Assembly: GCF_963675165.1 (NCBI RefSeq)
Contig: NC_087390.1
Span: forward strand, 5,321,250-5,385,249
From: Halichondria panicea
Taxonomy: Eukaryota > Porifera > Demospongiae > Suberitida > Halichondriidae
Reading direction: 5' to 3'
Length of the DNA stretch: 64,000 nucleotides
Shown here: one piece after another, positions 23,306 to 35,635 of the stretch
Position numbering within the stretch: position 1 is the stretch's first letter
Layout of the letters: each line of letters starts with the position of its first letter
The notes under the pieces: model-generated
Database searches by the model: none
What the model was told of the DNA's origin: nothing
What the model saw: only the letters and a program-made list of their open reading frames with translations
Program-made: the position numbers and the translations under genes

Positions 23306-23575
23306 TCAAGTGGTAAACCACAAGTGTAGTGATTAGGTGAACTCTTCACTTAGACTGTACATCTAGATTATTCTAGTTAATGTTTGTTCTAGAACTGTAG
23401 CTGCTGCTGAACTTTGACATTAGAGAACTAGGTAGAACATTCTAGAGTTATGTGTTCTGTATATAAGTTCTTGAGTTTTGTGCAAGCTAGGTTATGATTA
23501 GGTTATGAGTGTTATGCTGTTTCTGTTGTCTACTGAACAAAGTGTGACTAGTGTCAACTGCGATATCTGCGAACA
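23287..23575 (+). repeat. 3' LTR of copia element (289 bp)
   Basis: It is identical to the 5' LTR and followed by the AATGT duplication. The last codons and stop of the gag-pol frame overlap its first 19 bases. Confidence 0.95.
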
Positions 23576-24077
23576 AATGTCAGTAAAGATTTTATATTAT
23601 AGCAAGCTGTGCTCTTGGGGAGACACCAGATACACTTAGACATAGGCTATTAATCTTTTAGAGCTGCTTATGCAAAGTGGTGAGGAAGTGAGCTCCAAAG
23701 GGGGTGGGTGTCAGTACTCTCTACAAACCATAACAGGTCTGTTCCCAAGTACTTCAAATGCCATCTCTTCGATCACACAATACAGATAAAGATACTTGTG
23801 TTCCACTTTCTAATACCTAAACTGTGTCTTAGAGCACTTCAAACTAGATTACCATGTACAGTAAGAGCAGGAGAGGTACGCAAACTTTCTGGACTTCGGA
23901 CAAACGTTTCATGGTGCTGCCACTACTTCACTGCATTGAGAGCTGGAAAATATGCTTTGTTCCATGCAGTTATAAACACACTTTAATTCTGTGAAACGTA
24001 CATGTTATAAAATTAGTTCATATTGGAGATAGAGGTACACAAAGGTTCCGTACAGAATGTCACTAAATGAAAAAGTG

Positions 24078-24330
24078 CCCTAAGTATATAGGAGAGCTTT
24101 AATGCTCGTCGGCACTATATCTCTCCTATATACTATGAGGAATTTTTATAATGCATTTTTATAATGCATGTGCATTAAACAATTTCCCCAGGTATATAGG
24201 AGAGCTTTAATGTCCATTGGCATTAAAGCTCTCCTATATACTAGGAAACATTTAATGCTCGGCACTAAAGCTCTCCTATAATAATATGGGATATGCTTTA
24301 TATGATTGAGGGCACTAAGTCTCTCCTATA
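24078..24330. repeat. Cluster of AGGAGAGCTTTAATG hairpins
   Basis: Two hairpins lie side by side (about 24086-24131 and 24190-24243). The second is nearly perfect: GTATATAGGAGAGCTTTAAT pairs with ATTAAAGCTCTCCTATATAC. Two single arms follow near 24265 and 24320. They lie just upstream of the transposase exons and may be MITEs. Confidence 0.6.
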
Positions 24331-25149
24331 ATAATATGGGATGCTTTATGATTGCCACACTACTGTGCCTTGTCTCAATTAAAATTGTATATATCTGTTT
24401 ACCTACTTTCTTCCTAGCACCAAGAATATAGTTGGGATCTCTACAGTGTCTCGAACAGACCACGGTGTTGCTCAGACACGAGAATTGCAGTGCACTAAGA
24501 TTGCTGTGCCACAGGCAATTGCTTGTGGTATGGCACCTTTTTGTGTATGTACTATGCTAATCAGTATTGTAATTCAGGTCTGAATGTTGTAGAAGTAGCG
24601 CATGTAGGACCAGAAAGCCAGAAATCGGAAAAAGCGGAAGTGAAGAGTAAATGAGTGGGCGTAGCAGGGCAATGCATTCCAAGGTTAACCTTTGATTTTG
24701 CACAGAGATATCCTCTTGCCTGATCACTCTACTAGTCTATGTAAGTAAGTAGAAAGCTGGCCAGCCTAGTTTTAAGTAGACTCTCCATTGTCTGCAGTAT
24801 ATAGACTTGATATAATAGCTAGCTACTAGCACATGTCTGCAGTAGACTCTAGCTAGCTACATGCACAATGACTGAATTAATTTTGTCTGTACACTGAGCT
24901 AGATTTAGTATGAATTTAACATTATCATTTTTAATTCAGCCAGTCACCTAACTCCTACTTATACTCCCCAATTTATTGTCCATAGAGCCAAATAACTTCT
25001 GCAGAGGTTATTTGGCTCTATACTGAAACACGCCGAGCCACTTTTCTGACTTTCTGAGAGCCATGATTATAGAACGGGAACTGGAATAATTATGTTCAAT
25101 CCTGGTCTATACACAAGCAATTAAGTATATCAGCCAATAAGTTATGTTG

Positions 25150-27640
25150 ATATACTCAAGTTACTTTAATCGACTGGAACTTGCTGAGCAACTTTTCTGA
25201 CTTTCCGAGAGCAGTGGTTCGTTAACGGGAACCCAGAAAAATAACATATTCAGTGCTGGTCTAGACATGCATGCAGATATCAGCCAATATGTTGATATAT
25301 ACTCAAGTTTACAATTCTGAGGTTACTTTAATCGACTGGAACTTGCTGAGCAACTTTTCTGACTTTCCGAGAGCAGTGGTTCGTTAACGGGAACCCAGAA
25401 AAATAACATATTCAGTGCTGGTCTAGACATGCATGCAGATATCAGCCAATATGTTGATATATACTCAAGTTTACAATTCTGAGGTTACTTTAATCGACTG
25501 GAACTTGCTGAGCAACTTTTCTGACTTTCCGCAGTGGTTCGTTAACGGGAACCCAGAAAAATAACATATTCATGCAGTGCTGGTCTAGACATGCATGCAG
25601 ATATCAGCCAGTATGTTGATATATACAATTCTGAGGTTACTTTAATCGACTGGAACTTGCTGAGCAACTTTTCTGACTTTCCGAGAGCAGTGGTTCGTTA
25701 ACGGGAACCCAGAAAAATAACATATTCAGTGCTGGTCTAGACATGCATGCAGATATCAGCCAATATGTTGATATAATTATACTCAAGTTTACAATTCTGA
25801 GGTTACTTTAATCGACTGGAACTTGCTGAGCAACATTTCTGACTTTCCGAGAGCAGTGGTTCGTTAACGGGAACCCAGAAAAATAATATATTCAGTGCTG
25901 GTCTAGACATGCATGCAGATATCAGCCAGTATGTTGATATATACTCAAGTTTACAATTCTGAGGTTACTTCAATCGACTGGAACTTGCTGAGCAAATTTT
26001 CTGACTTTCCGAGAACAGTGGTTCGTTAACGGGAACCCAGAAAAATAATATATTCAGTGCTGGGCTAGACATGCATGCAGATATCAGCTAGTATGTTGAT
26101 ATATACTCTTCTGAGGTTATTTGAATCGACTGGAACTTGCTGAGCAACTTTTCTAACTTTCCGAGAGCAGTGGTTCGTTAACGGGAACCCTGAAAAATAA
26201 TATATTCAATGCTAGTCTAGACATGCATGCATGCAGATATCAGCCAGTATGTTGATATATACTCAAGTTTACAATTCTGAGGTTACTTTAATCGACTGAA
26301 ACTTGCTCAGCAACTTTTCTGACTTTCCGAGAGCAGTGGTTCGTTAACGGGAATCCAGAAAAATAACATATTCAGTGCTGGTATATAGACATGCATGCAG
26401 ATATATATCAGCCAGTATGTTGATATATACTCAAGTTTACAATTCTGAGGTTACTTTAATTGACTGGAACTTGCTAAGCAACTTTTCTGACTTTCCGAGA
26501 GCAGTGGTTCGTTAACGGGAATCCAGAAAAATAACATATTCAGTGCTGGTCTATAGACATGCATGCAGATATCAGCCAGTATGGTGATATATACTCAAGT
26601 TTACAATTCTGAGGTTACTTTAATCGACTGGAACTTGCTAAGCAACTTTTCTGACTTTCCGAGAGCAGTGGTTCGTTAACGGGAATCCATAAAAATAACA
26701 TATTCAGTGCTGGTCTATAGACATGCATGCAGATATCAGCCAGTATGGTGATATATACTCAAGTTTACAATTCTGAGGTTACTTTAATCGACTGGAACTT
26801 GCTAAGCAACTTTTCTGACTTTCCGAGAGCAGTGGTTCGCTAACGGGAATGCATAAAAATAACATATTTAGTGCTGGTCTATAGACATGCATGCAGATAT
26901 CAGCCAGTATGGTGATATATACTCAAGTTTACAATTCTGAGGTTACTTTAATCTACTGGAACTTGCTAAGCAACTTTTCTGACTCTCCGAGAGCAGTGGT
27001 TCGTTAACGGGAATCCAGAAAAATAACATATTCAGTGCTTGTCTAGACATGCATGCAGATATATCAGCCAGTATGTTGATATATACTCAAGTTTACAATT
27101 CTGAGGTTACTTTAATCGACTGGAACTTGCTAAGCAACTTTTCTGACTTTCCGAGAGCAGTGGTTCGTTAACGGGAATCCAGAAAAATAACATATTCAGT
27201 GCTGGTCTATAGACATGCATGCAGATATCAGCCAGTATGGTGATATATACTCAAGTTTACAATTCTGAGGTTACTTTAATCGACTGGAACTTGCTAAGCA
27301 ACTTTTCTGACTTTCCGAGAGCTGTGCTTCGTAAACAGAAACCCAGAAAATATATTTAGTGTTGGTCTTAGACAAGCAGGTAGCAGCCAATACGTTGATA
27401 CACTCTTCTGAGGTTACTTTAATCGACTGGGAACTTGCTGAGAAACTTTTCTGACTTTCCGAGAGCAGTGATTCGTAAACGGAAACCCAGAAAATATATT
27501 CAGTGCTGGTCCTATAGACAAGCAGATATCAGCCAATAATTATGTTGATATACCTAAGTTTACAATTCTGAGGCTATACTTTAATCGACTGCATGGAACT
27601 TCGATCCTGGAGCAACTTTTCAGACTTTCCATGAGTAGTG
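25150..27640. repeat. Left-arm tandem array, about 16 x 162 bp
   Basis: The monomer contains AATCGACTGGAACTTGCTGA, CTGACTTTCCGAGAGCAGTG, GTTCGTTAACGGGAACCC, GACATGCATGCAGATATCAG and TACAATTCTGAGGTTAC. Spacing is 155-175 bp. Central copies are nearly identical and edge copies diverge, as expected from unequal exchange. Each monomer has an internal palindrome (GTTCGTTAACGGGAAC). Confidence 0.93.
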
Positions 27641-28959
27641 ATTCAACTGTAATTCATAAAAAGCATTTCTCGGACAAGCAATGCAGGCAGTCAGTCCATC
27701 CATACCTTCAGTTATTGTTACTTTACTCAACTATAGAACGACTCTTGATGTTCCATGGGCAGTAATTCAAATGTTGATTACAATATTTCACTAGATGCAA
27801 GATTATTATTCACGGCTCAGTGCAAAGATAGCCTTTTGAGTAAGTTCGTGACAGAAGATTCAATCATGAGAAACTATATTGAGTTCTGGCTATAGAGATT
27901 GAATCAAAGTGTATAGGACTATACGTAGACTCTATACTATATAATTTCATTTTGCTGGGCTGATAGACTGGTGTGCATGTACCTGGTTTGTTGCATGACC
28001 ATGCATGCATCTATATATAGTGTGTTGTCAGCAGCTAATTACTATAGGTTTTGCTTGAATAGATGTATTACTGTGTATTGTCTTGATAATTTGATATAAT
28101 ATAGTGTGTGTAATGGGTGTAGACTAAATTCTATACCAGGATCCATGCAAAACAGTATACACAAACAATCCTCAGTCCTGGCAGTGTATATATACGTAGT
28201 CTACACCAGTCCTATATACAATAGGTATATGGACGAGCATGCAGTGACAATGAAGTAGGCAGTGATGATGCTGCGATTGAAAGACAGTTATGAGAGAGAG
28301 TGAGGAAAACTCTCACTGGATAAATACAGGCGTATATAGTTACAACATAAACTACATTGCAAGTAGATGATAATCGCTATAGTTAAGCTTGTAGATTGTA
28401 CACCATCGTCTCTAGATATAATTATATGTCCTATATAGCTGTAATGCAAGGCCGGCCTATATAATTATAATTATAGGCGATAGGAAAATGGGGGTGAGGC
28501 TGAAGCCCCCCGCAGGTGATTCTGGTGCATCCAAAGCACTTCCTGACACAGTAATTTATGTTGCTTACATTTTATAGAAGGCAAGCATAATTATATCTCT
28601 ACCAAAGATTGGAGCGCCCCAATAAAAAAGACTTACTACTGTCGTGGCCGTACCGTGACCATACCGTGACAATTAATCTGTCAGTATGTAAAATGAATAA
28701 TTATGTCAATAATTTGTTTACACCATAATTATAATTAAATACACCAAGCCACAGGTGTTTCAACCATTGACGAAAAGTCTGTCAAAGAAAGAGATTCCAT
28801 GAAGTGTTCTGGCATTAGCTAAGATGAGGTGCAAAAATAATTATATCAATAGTTCTCGACTCAACCAGAAAATCAAAGGAAGATTTGAGAATAAACCATC
28901 CAATGCATTCAAGCAATCCTTATATAATTATAGCATCAAGTTCATAATAAGCATTATGC

Positions 28960-31060
28960 ATGGACTATCCCGTAGACATACAAAGCAAGATAATAATACA
29001 ACGTACATACCAGATAGGCTTTAATTAATATGGCCGGGGCTGTTAAAATAATGTTGTGTCGTTGAAACTTAATTATCCAACTGATAGCCTCCCTCACACA
29101 TATATAGGGCAATATTCTAGATTTATATATTTTAACAGATACACCAAGAGAGGCCGGTATAGTGGATCAACCATATATAACTATACTCCGACGACCACTT
29201 CTTAGTTTTATTCTCTCTCACAGCCAACTATAATTATAGTTATAATCCGCCTATTTGATCCACAAGTAACCTTTTTTTTACAATTCAAGCTATAATTATA
29301 ACTTCAGCAGTACTTCCACCCAATCATCTCCCTAACCCTCCCAATAATTATGTTAAAACTGCCTATTCATATAGAACTAAAAACAGACAACATCAGCTAT
29401 TGTATATACAGACATGCAACGGCCACAACAGCGTCCTTAACTGGTTCACCAAGGAATAAGACATAACGTTAAAAACTTGCATGGATTAAGGAAATATACA
29501 CTACTATCAAGCTATGCAAACTAGAGGAACTGCAATTACAAAACCAATCCCTGATCCTAAAATTGATTATGACACAAACCTATAGCAAAAACTCTAGCAG
29601 CCAACCCCAAGAAGCTGTTCTCTAAATCCACTATACCTATGCCCTTGTAACAGATGTATCGTGAACTGCATGCATAAGAACTTACCAGAACTATAGCTAT
29701 AGTGTTAACAATCTGCCTATAATGTTATGTGTTTGTCCATTACAATTTTTACTCAGCGGCATCATACACAAAGTAACATGACTCGCGCACGTGATGAAGT
29801 ATACTGTAAACTTACTAGTAATCTCCTAGAAAATGTTAACCGTGACGTTTTTAGGGGTGCATGTACAATGACATCTGATTCTAGCTATATTCGTTTGCGT
29901 TCAACGTTCAGAGCTGCTCACTGCACACTGATAGAAGACGATCTTTTCACAAAAATCATAAATAGAGACAATATAGTCGGGTTGATCCTCTTCACTTCCA
30001 CTCTTTACTCACTGCTAACAAATTCTGTGCGTTGCGTAATGTGTGCGCAAGCTTGCGCAATTGACAGGATATCACGTTACTTTGTGCACAGTTTTGTGTA
30101 TAGAGGTATTGGTAGTTCGACACTCTTCTCTTCTTATATTATTTATACTCTTGCCGTTAATGTATAGTGCTATATTAATGATATAGTAACTATATTATTT
30201 CTAGCACAATACGTATATATACGGTATCTCACATAATACCATGGCATAGTTATAGCCATGGGTACATATATAACATGCACTCAGCCATAATTTTCATATA
30301 ATTATCAGTTCACCAATAGTGTGTAATGCTATTCACATGCATGCACACAGTACAGGTAACAGAGCTTTTCCAGTTTGAAAGAGTATGCCCTATATAATTA
30401 TTTAAATACACTAGCTGAGTTTTGAAAAAAGTGAGACAAATTGTATGACACTATTAGATGCTTAAAACTACTGAAATTTTTTATCTGCATGTTCCCATAT
30501 AATATGCATAAATGACCTGATCATGACATCTTCAGCAGATTACATCAAGAACGAAGACATTATCAAACTCTATTCTTCTATAAATAATGCTCATAGGACA
30601 CATGCATGCAGGACACCATCAATGTGTACAGATACCAACTGACCTCACAGAATCTATTGGTTCCTAATTAAACAGCATTGCAGTTATAGCAGATCTATAT
30701 AATTATATATATAGAATGCACATTGTTAATTATTACAGCATAAAACAATTTATGCATGCAGTTACCTTGCCCTAGCTGGGATTGAGATGTCTCAGTATAA
30801 TTATATAGCACTGCTTCGAATAATTTTCACTTTCAGCGTCATAGTGACACACACAACTCAGAACGTCTTTCACACTCAAGCCGAACCAGAAATCCAAAAT
30901 CAACAAAAATTGAAAATCAGCAAAAAAAATCTGGAGACGCAACTGCTGATTGCTTTGTTGCTTTGTGCAAAATGAGATACTCCGAAAAGACATATCAATG
31001 CGCAAGACATTATCCACTTGCAATTGTACCTAAATTATATGTCTATATACATGCAGGATA
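28960..31060. other. Non-palindromic core of the foldback element
   Basis: The core is AT-rich, with many TATAATTAT runs and no protein-like frame longer than 150 codons. A reverse-complement copy of the 425-bp MITE occupies about 29740-30145. The stretch 30840-30980 has an open frame rich in Gln/Asn/Lys in both orientations, judged to be composition only. Confidence 0.5.
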
Positions 31061-31796
31061 GTCTATCATGCTCATTAGAACTTGACGCTAAGGATTGCAC
31101 TGGACGTAATTATTAAAGCATGGTTTTCTCAAATCTTCCTTTAATTTGATTTTCTGGTTGAGTCAGGAACTATTGATATAATTATTTTTGCACCTCTATA
31201 ATGCTCGAATTTCTTTTTAATCTCCCTTCGATGGCATCCTTTTTCTTCTGTACGTAACACATGCGCTTTTCTTTCTGGTTGGTTAATGGGTTTCAATTTC
31301 ACCCACTGACAGATTGTCATGGTATATGTGTATGGTAGTAAGCCTTTATCATTGGGGCGCTCCGATCGTTGGTAGGGATATGCTTGCCTTCCAATATGGG
31401 GACGATTATTTTAAGAAACTGGCCTGGCACGTATTACCACAAAACTAAAACTATAAACGTAGTAAACATTGCATAACCATTACGTAATTAACACATTGTA
31501 CACATCGACAGTTTATGTTGTAACTATATATGCCTGTATACCTCTGATTCAGCACATTATGAGTATTCCTCGCTCACTCTCATATCTTCTTCAATCTCTA
31601 GTATTGCAGCATCATCTGCCTACTTCATGATATCGTCCTGCTTATCCATATACCTACATCTATATTGTATAGCTGTAGACTATAATATAATTATACACAA
31701 CAGGACTTGACTATATAATGAAGATTGTTTGTGTATCATTACTGTGTTGGATCCTGGTATAGAATTTACCTTGTAATGTTATTATTAAGGGGTGTT

Positions 31797-33125
31797 TCAA
31801 CAAAATTAATTTTCAGGGTTTCTGTTTACGAATCACTGCTCTTGGAAAGTCAATAAGTTCCAGTTAATTAAAGTAACCTCAGAATTGTAAACTTGGGTAT
31901 AATTATAATTATAGGTATTAGTTGATACATGCTTGTCTAAGAACAGTATATACTGAACATTTTCAGGGTCAAGTTCCGTTTACGAATCACTGCATGCTCT
32001 TGGAAAGTCTAAAAAGTTGCTCAGTAAGTTCCCAGTCGATTAAATTAACCCGAGAAGAGTGTATCAACGTATTGGTTGATACCTGCTGGTCTAAAACCAG
32101 CACTAAATATACTTTCTGGGTTTCCGTTTACGAAGCACTGCTCTCGGAAAGTCTGAAAAGTTTCTCAGCTAGTTCTTGCTCAGCAAGTTCCAGTCGATTA
32201 AAGTAACCTCAGAATTGTAAACTTGAGTATAATTATATCAAATACTGGCTGCATGATATCTGCATGCATGTCTAGACCAGCACTGAATATGTTATTTTTC
32301 AGGGTTCCCGTTAACGAACCATAGCTCTCGGAAAGTCAGAAAAGTTGCTCAGCAAGTTCCCAGTCGATTAAAGTAACCTCAGAAGAGTGTATCAACGTAT
32401 TGGCTGCTACCTGCTTGTCTAAGACCAGCATTAAATATATTTTCTGGGTTTCCGTTTACTAAGCACTGCTCTCGGAAAGTCAGAAAAGTTTCTCAGCAAC
32501 TTCCAGTCGATTAAAGTAACCTCAGAAGAGTATATATCAACATACTGGCTGATATCTGCATGCATGCATGTCTAGACCAGCATGCACTGAATATATTATT
32601 TTTCAGGGTTCCCGTTAATGAACCACAGCTCTCGGAAAGTCAGAAAAGTTTCTCAGCAAGTTCCAGTCGATTGAAGTAACCTCAGAAGAGTATAATTATA
32701 TCAACATACTGGCTGATATCTGCATGCATGTCTATAGATCAGCACTGAATATATTATTTTTCAGGGTTCCCGTTAACGAACCACAGCTCTCGGAAAGTCA
32801 GAAAAGTTGCTCAGCAAGTTCCAGTCGATTAAAGTAACCTCAGAATTGAGTATAATTTATATCAAATACTGGCTGATATCTGCATGCATGTCTAGTCCAG
32901 CACTGAATATATTATTTTCAGGGTTCCTGTTAACAAATCAGTGCTCTCGGAAAGTCAGAAAAGCTTCTTAGCAAGTTCCAGTCGATTAAAGTAACTTGAG
33001 TATTTCAACATAACTTATTGGCTGATACGTGCTTGTCTATATTATATCAGGACTGAACATAATTATTCCAGTTCCCGTTCTCGAATCATGGCTCTCAGAA
33101 AGTCAGAAAAGTGGCTCGGCGTGTT
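31797..33125. repeat. Right-arm tandem array, about 9 x 155-165 bp, inverted
   Basis: These are reverse-complement copies of the left-arm monomer (GTAACCTCAGAA…, CCCGTTAACGAACC, CTCTCGGAAAGTCAGAAAAG). There are fewer units than in the left arm, so the array lengths have evolved separately since the arms formed. Confidence 0.92.
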
Positions 33126-33299
33126 TCAGTAGAGCCAAATAACCTCAGGACAATAAATTGGGGAGTATAAGTAGGAGTTAGGTGACTGGCTGAATTAACA
33201 CACCTTAAAAAATGATAATGTTAAATTCACACGAAATCTAGCTCTGTGCATGTACAGACATAATTCATTCAGTCATTGTGCATGTAGCTAGCTAGAGTC

Positions 33300-33355
33300 T
33301 AGCCTCGATTCCAAGCCGCTGAGAAAGGCTATTCAAGGGGCTGGAGTCGAGGCTA
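33300..33355. mobile_element. 56-bp MITE in right foldback arm, 9-bp TSD
   Basis: TAGCCTCGATTCCAAGCCGC…GGCTGGAGTCGAGGCTA-type ends are flanked by GCTAGAGTC at 33291-33299 and 33356-33364. The matching place in the left arm (24839-24872, reverse complement) has one copy of the 9-mer and no insert, so the left arm is the empty site. Confidence 0.88.
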
Positions 33356-34881
33356 GCTAGAGTCTACTGCAGACATGTGCAAGTAGCTAGCCATATTATC
33401 GAGTCTATACTGCAGACAATGAAGAGAATGAAGAGTCTACTTACCTGACTCTTAAAACTAGGCTGGCCAGCTTTCTACTTACTTACACTGATACTAGTAG
33501 AGTGATCAGGCAAGAGCATCTCATTACATCTGCGCAAAGTCAAGGGTTAACCTTGGAATGCATTGCCCTGCTACGCCCACTCATTTACTCTTCACTTCCG
33601 CTTTTTCCGATTTCTGGCTTTCTGGTCCTACAAGCGCATGACATGCAGCATCAAGTGCCTTGTTACGTGACCTCTGATCTGGGACTGAAGAACTCCTTTG
33701 ATATATGGCATGGTAAGTATTAGTAATAATAAAGCATGTTCAGAACTGTTTTATTCAGGGACCAAGAATTTGTCAAAGTGTCTCCAGAAGGTTACTCAGG
33801 GTCGAGTTAGAGACAAGGGACTGACATGGTTTCCTGAGCTGGTTGACAAGCGTACGTTTCCTATACTTACGTGTATTGGTGTGTTTTCAGTGTTCTTTAT
33901 ATAGGAAAGAGTATAAAGGTGCATCTATACTGGGCTATGAAGAATTGTGATGGTGATGGCCAGAAGCTTCGTAGTCTGATAGAAAATATCGCTATGCACT
34001 ATCAGGTAAAGTAATGCAATAATAATTATTATTACACTAGTAATTTTTAGGACAACCACCTTGAATGCCACCCTTCATCGACTTGTCATCTCCCTCACTA
34101 CGCTCCTGGCAAGGATCTGCTGACTGACCTGGCTACTGTCCAGCAGCTGGAGAAACAATTGAAGGACACCTACATCTATCGCTTCCCAGCTAGAGTCCTT
34201 CTGTAGGGTATGTTCGTTGAGTATGACTATAACCTACTTAGACTGTGTGCTGTATATAGTGTCGTGATATGTATTGGGTGGAAAGTTTCAATCACCAGCT
34301 TCTCTGCTACATCTCAAAGAGGGTTTTCTCTATGAGAATGAACTTGGCTGTGTTGGACTGGGTAAGATTACTACTTTCCCTGACAATTTGATATTAATAA
34401 TTATATGCACAATTATTCAGAATGAGAACGTGGGACGAGAGCACACAAGCGAGCGCAAGTTGAAAGACCTTTGGCGACCTGACCGCAGAACTGCCATGAA
34501 AGCTCTCGTCAAGAAAACGTATCAGTTTGCTTATGTACTGTGGACCACCTACGTTACAAAGAACATGACAAGCTTGGAGTAAGTCAACGTATCTAGTGAT
34601 CAGTACAATACTTATTGTTATTGTTGTAGTTTTCTTGATGAAGATGATGGCGATGATGGCGATGATTCTGATATTTTAGAAGATGGGGAGATTGTACCTG
34701 ATTCAGACAGTGATTACGAGGGTGATGATCCTGGCTGTGTGGGACCAGACGTCTGATTGTGTGAGTATGTTGGTATAATGTACTTTTGTTTCGCTAACCC
34801 TCTTTTAGCTAGTCATATACGTCATCCTATGTTTATCATTAATTTTACATACAATTAATAATGAGTCCGTTTGTACTAAAA

Positions 34882-35635
34882 TTAATCTTCTATATTATCG
34901 TCTGTAGTGTCGTATTCAATACTGGCATCAAATGTACTCATGTAATCCCTATAATGTCCGTCATCTGTAGGATAGTGTCTTCGAATTTCCTGCATGTATA
35001 CACTTGAGTAATTTTAATGCCATGAATATTTTTTTCTTACTTCAATTACACAGCGTGGCATGATGTCTCTCCTGTCATCCCTTGCAGTGTGCAGCTCCTT
35101 TGCTCTCAAGTACTTCTCGTCCTGCCACACCCCAAGTGTGTTCAAACACCTCCAAAACAGCTTGTAGAGCCTGTGTCGCTTCTCTGCATTGGCTGGATGT
35201 GGGTCACATGATCCCTTCAAAAACGTTGGAGGCTGTTGAACGACGCACGGGGCACAGAAACAGTGTGGACAGTGGTTGAGCCTTCTGTGGACGGGCACAT
35301 TATGCTGTAGTGTCTCGTAACCACAAGGAAGATCGCGCACACTCACATCTGCTGAAAGAAAGCGATAATAATTGGCTAAGTTGTACACGTATTGTGATAT
35401 GGTCACTTACCTTGCCTTTCTTCCAGATCAATTTCATTCTCTGGTCTAACCACCCTCTCCCAAACGATCTCTGCCCTAAACCCTCTTGTTGGCTGGTGAT
35501 CACGAATGAATTTGTTCAATTCTGAGATGAAAACTTGAGGAGGAATATCGTCGTATTCAACTCTAACCTGGAACAAAACTGTGTATAGCTTCATATTGTT
35601 TGTATTGGTCTTACTTTTATGGTTTTTGCAGCCAT
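34882..35635 (-). CDS. Cys-rich protein of unknown function, convergent partner of the transposase
   Basis: Four exons with clean borders, in transcription order 35635-35615, 35567-35411, 35348-35041 and 34989-34882, give 197 residues starting MAAKTIK. A basic/hydrophobic N-terminal part (VFISELNKFIRDHQPTRGFR) is followed by a CPHCFCAPCVV cluster and LKGSCDPHPANAEKRHRLY, a probable metal-binding domain. Next comes a helical part (FWRCLNTLGVWQDEKYL) and DDRRDIMPRCVIEEIRRHYP. The acidic tail ends NIED. The C-terminal layout recurs in many invertebrate hypothetical proteins that I associate with transposons; this is recall, not a search. The gene is intact, and its 3' end is 126 bp from that of the transposase, which hints that both were carried by one element. 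An AATAAT signal was not clearly placed. Confidence 0.75.

Larger units (their letters stand above)
19578..23575 (+). mobile_element. Ty1/copia LTR retrotransposon, 3998 bp, recent insertion
   Basis: Two identical 289-bp LTRs, a PBS, one gag-pol frame, a short purine tract (AAGTGGGAG) just before the 3' LTR and AATGT target duplications at 19573-19577 and 23576-23580 define the element completely. LTR identity means insertion was recent. It is about 0.7 kb shorter than a typical full element because of the reverse-transcriptase deletion. Its GC content is clearly above the surrounding DNA. Confidence 0.95.
24603..33632. mobile_element. 9.03-kb foldback element with tandem-repeat arms
   Basis: The outer ends are inverted copies (TGTAGGACCAGAAAG… at 24603, complement ending at 33632) that remain alignable for about 500 bp. 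Tandem arrays follow, then further inverted sequence (27.7-28.9 kb against 31.1-31.8 kb). Target duplication AGCGCA lies at 24597-24602 and 33633-33638; AGCGCATG is shared, so 6 to 8 bp is possible. The core (about 28.96-31.06 kb) has no transposase frame; it contains a nested MITE. Removing the element plus one duplication restores the transposase exon frame. The element is non-autonomous; superfamily unknown. Confidence 0.88.
24418..34756 (+). pseudogene. Kolobok-like transposase gene interrupted by a 9-kb foldback element
   Basis: Exons in consistent phase: 24418-24527, 24578-24602 (cut by the insertion, resuming at 33639-33712), 33759-33851, 33905-34005, 34051-34194, 34260-34361, 34421-34578 and 34630-34756. 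Peptides include FDIWHGTKNLSK, HLYWAMKNCDGDGQKLRSLI, WVESFNHQLLCYISKR and MNLAVLDWNENVGRE, then an acidic tail (FLDEDDGDDGDDSDIL) to the stop. The FDxWH, HLYW…GDG and ESFN…NEN blocks resemble Kolobok-type transposases as I remember them. The 5' exons before 24418 were not identified. The donor after 34194 (GTCCTT) is weak; without that intron a TAG follows at 34204. Two possible breaks, the foldback and this site, suggest a dead copy at this allele. Downstream, a convergent gene ends 126 bp away. Confidence 0.7.

Noticed and set aside
23708..23986. 92-codon frame considered as an upstream exon of the transposase gene
   Set aside because: No matching motif and no border whose phase fits the exon starting at 24418; hairpin repeats lie between them.
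24970..27640. Regularly spaced repeats that could look like a CRISPR array
   Set aside because: The whole 162-bp unit repeats with no unique spacers, and the array is mirrored at 31.8-33.1 kb as a foldback arm in a eukaryotic context.
29727..30167. 146-codon open frame in the foldback core
   Set aside because: It is the reverse complement of a palindromic MITE that also occurs at 6.4 kb and in the 1.5-kb repeats, and it shows no domain or splice context.
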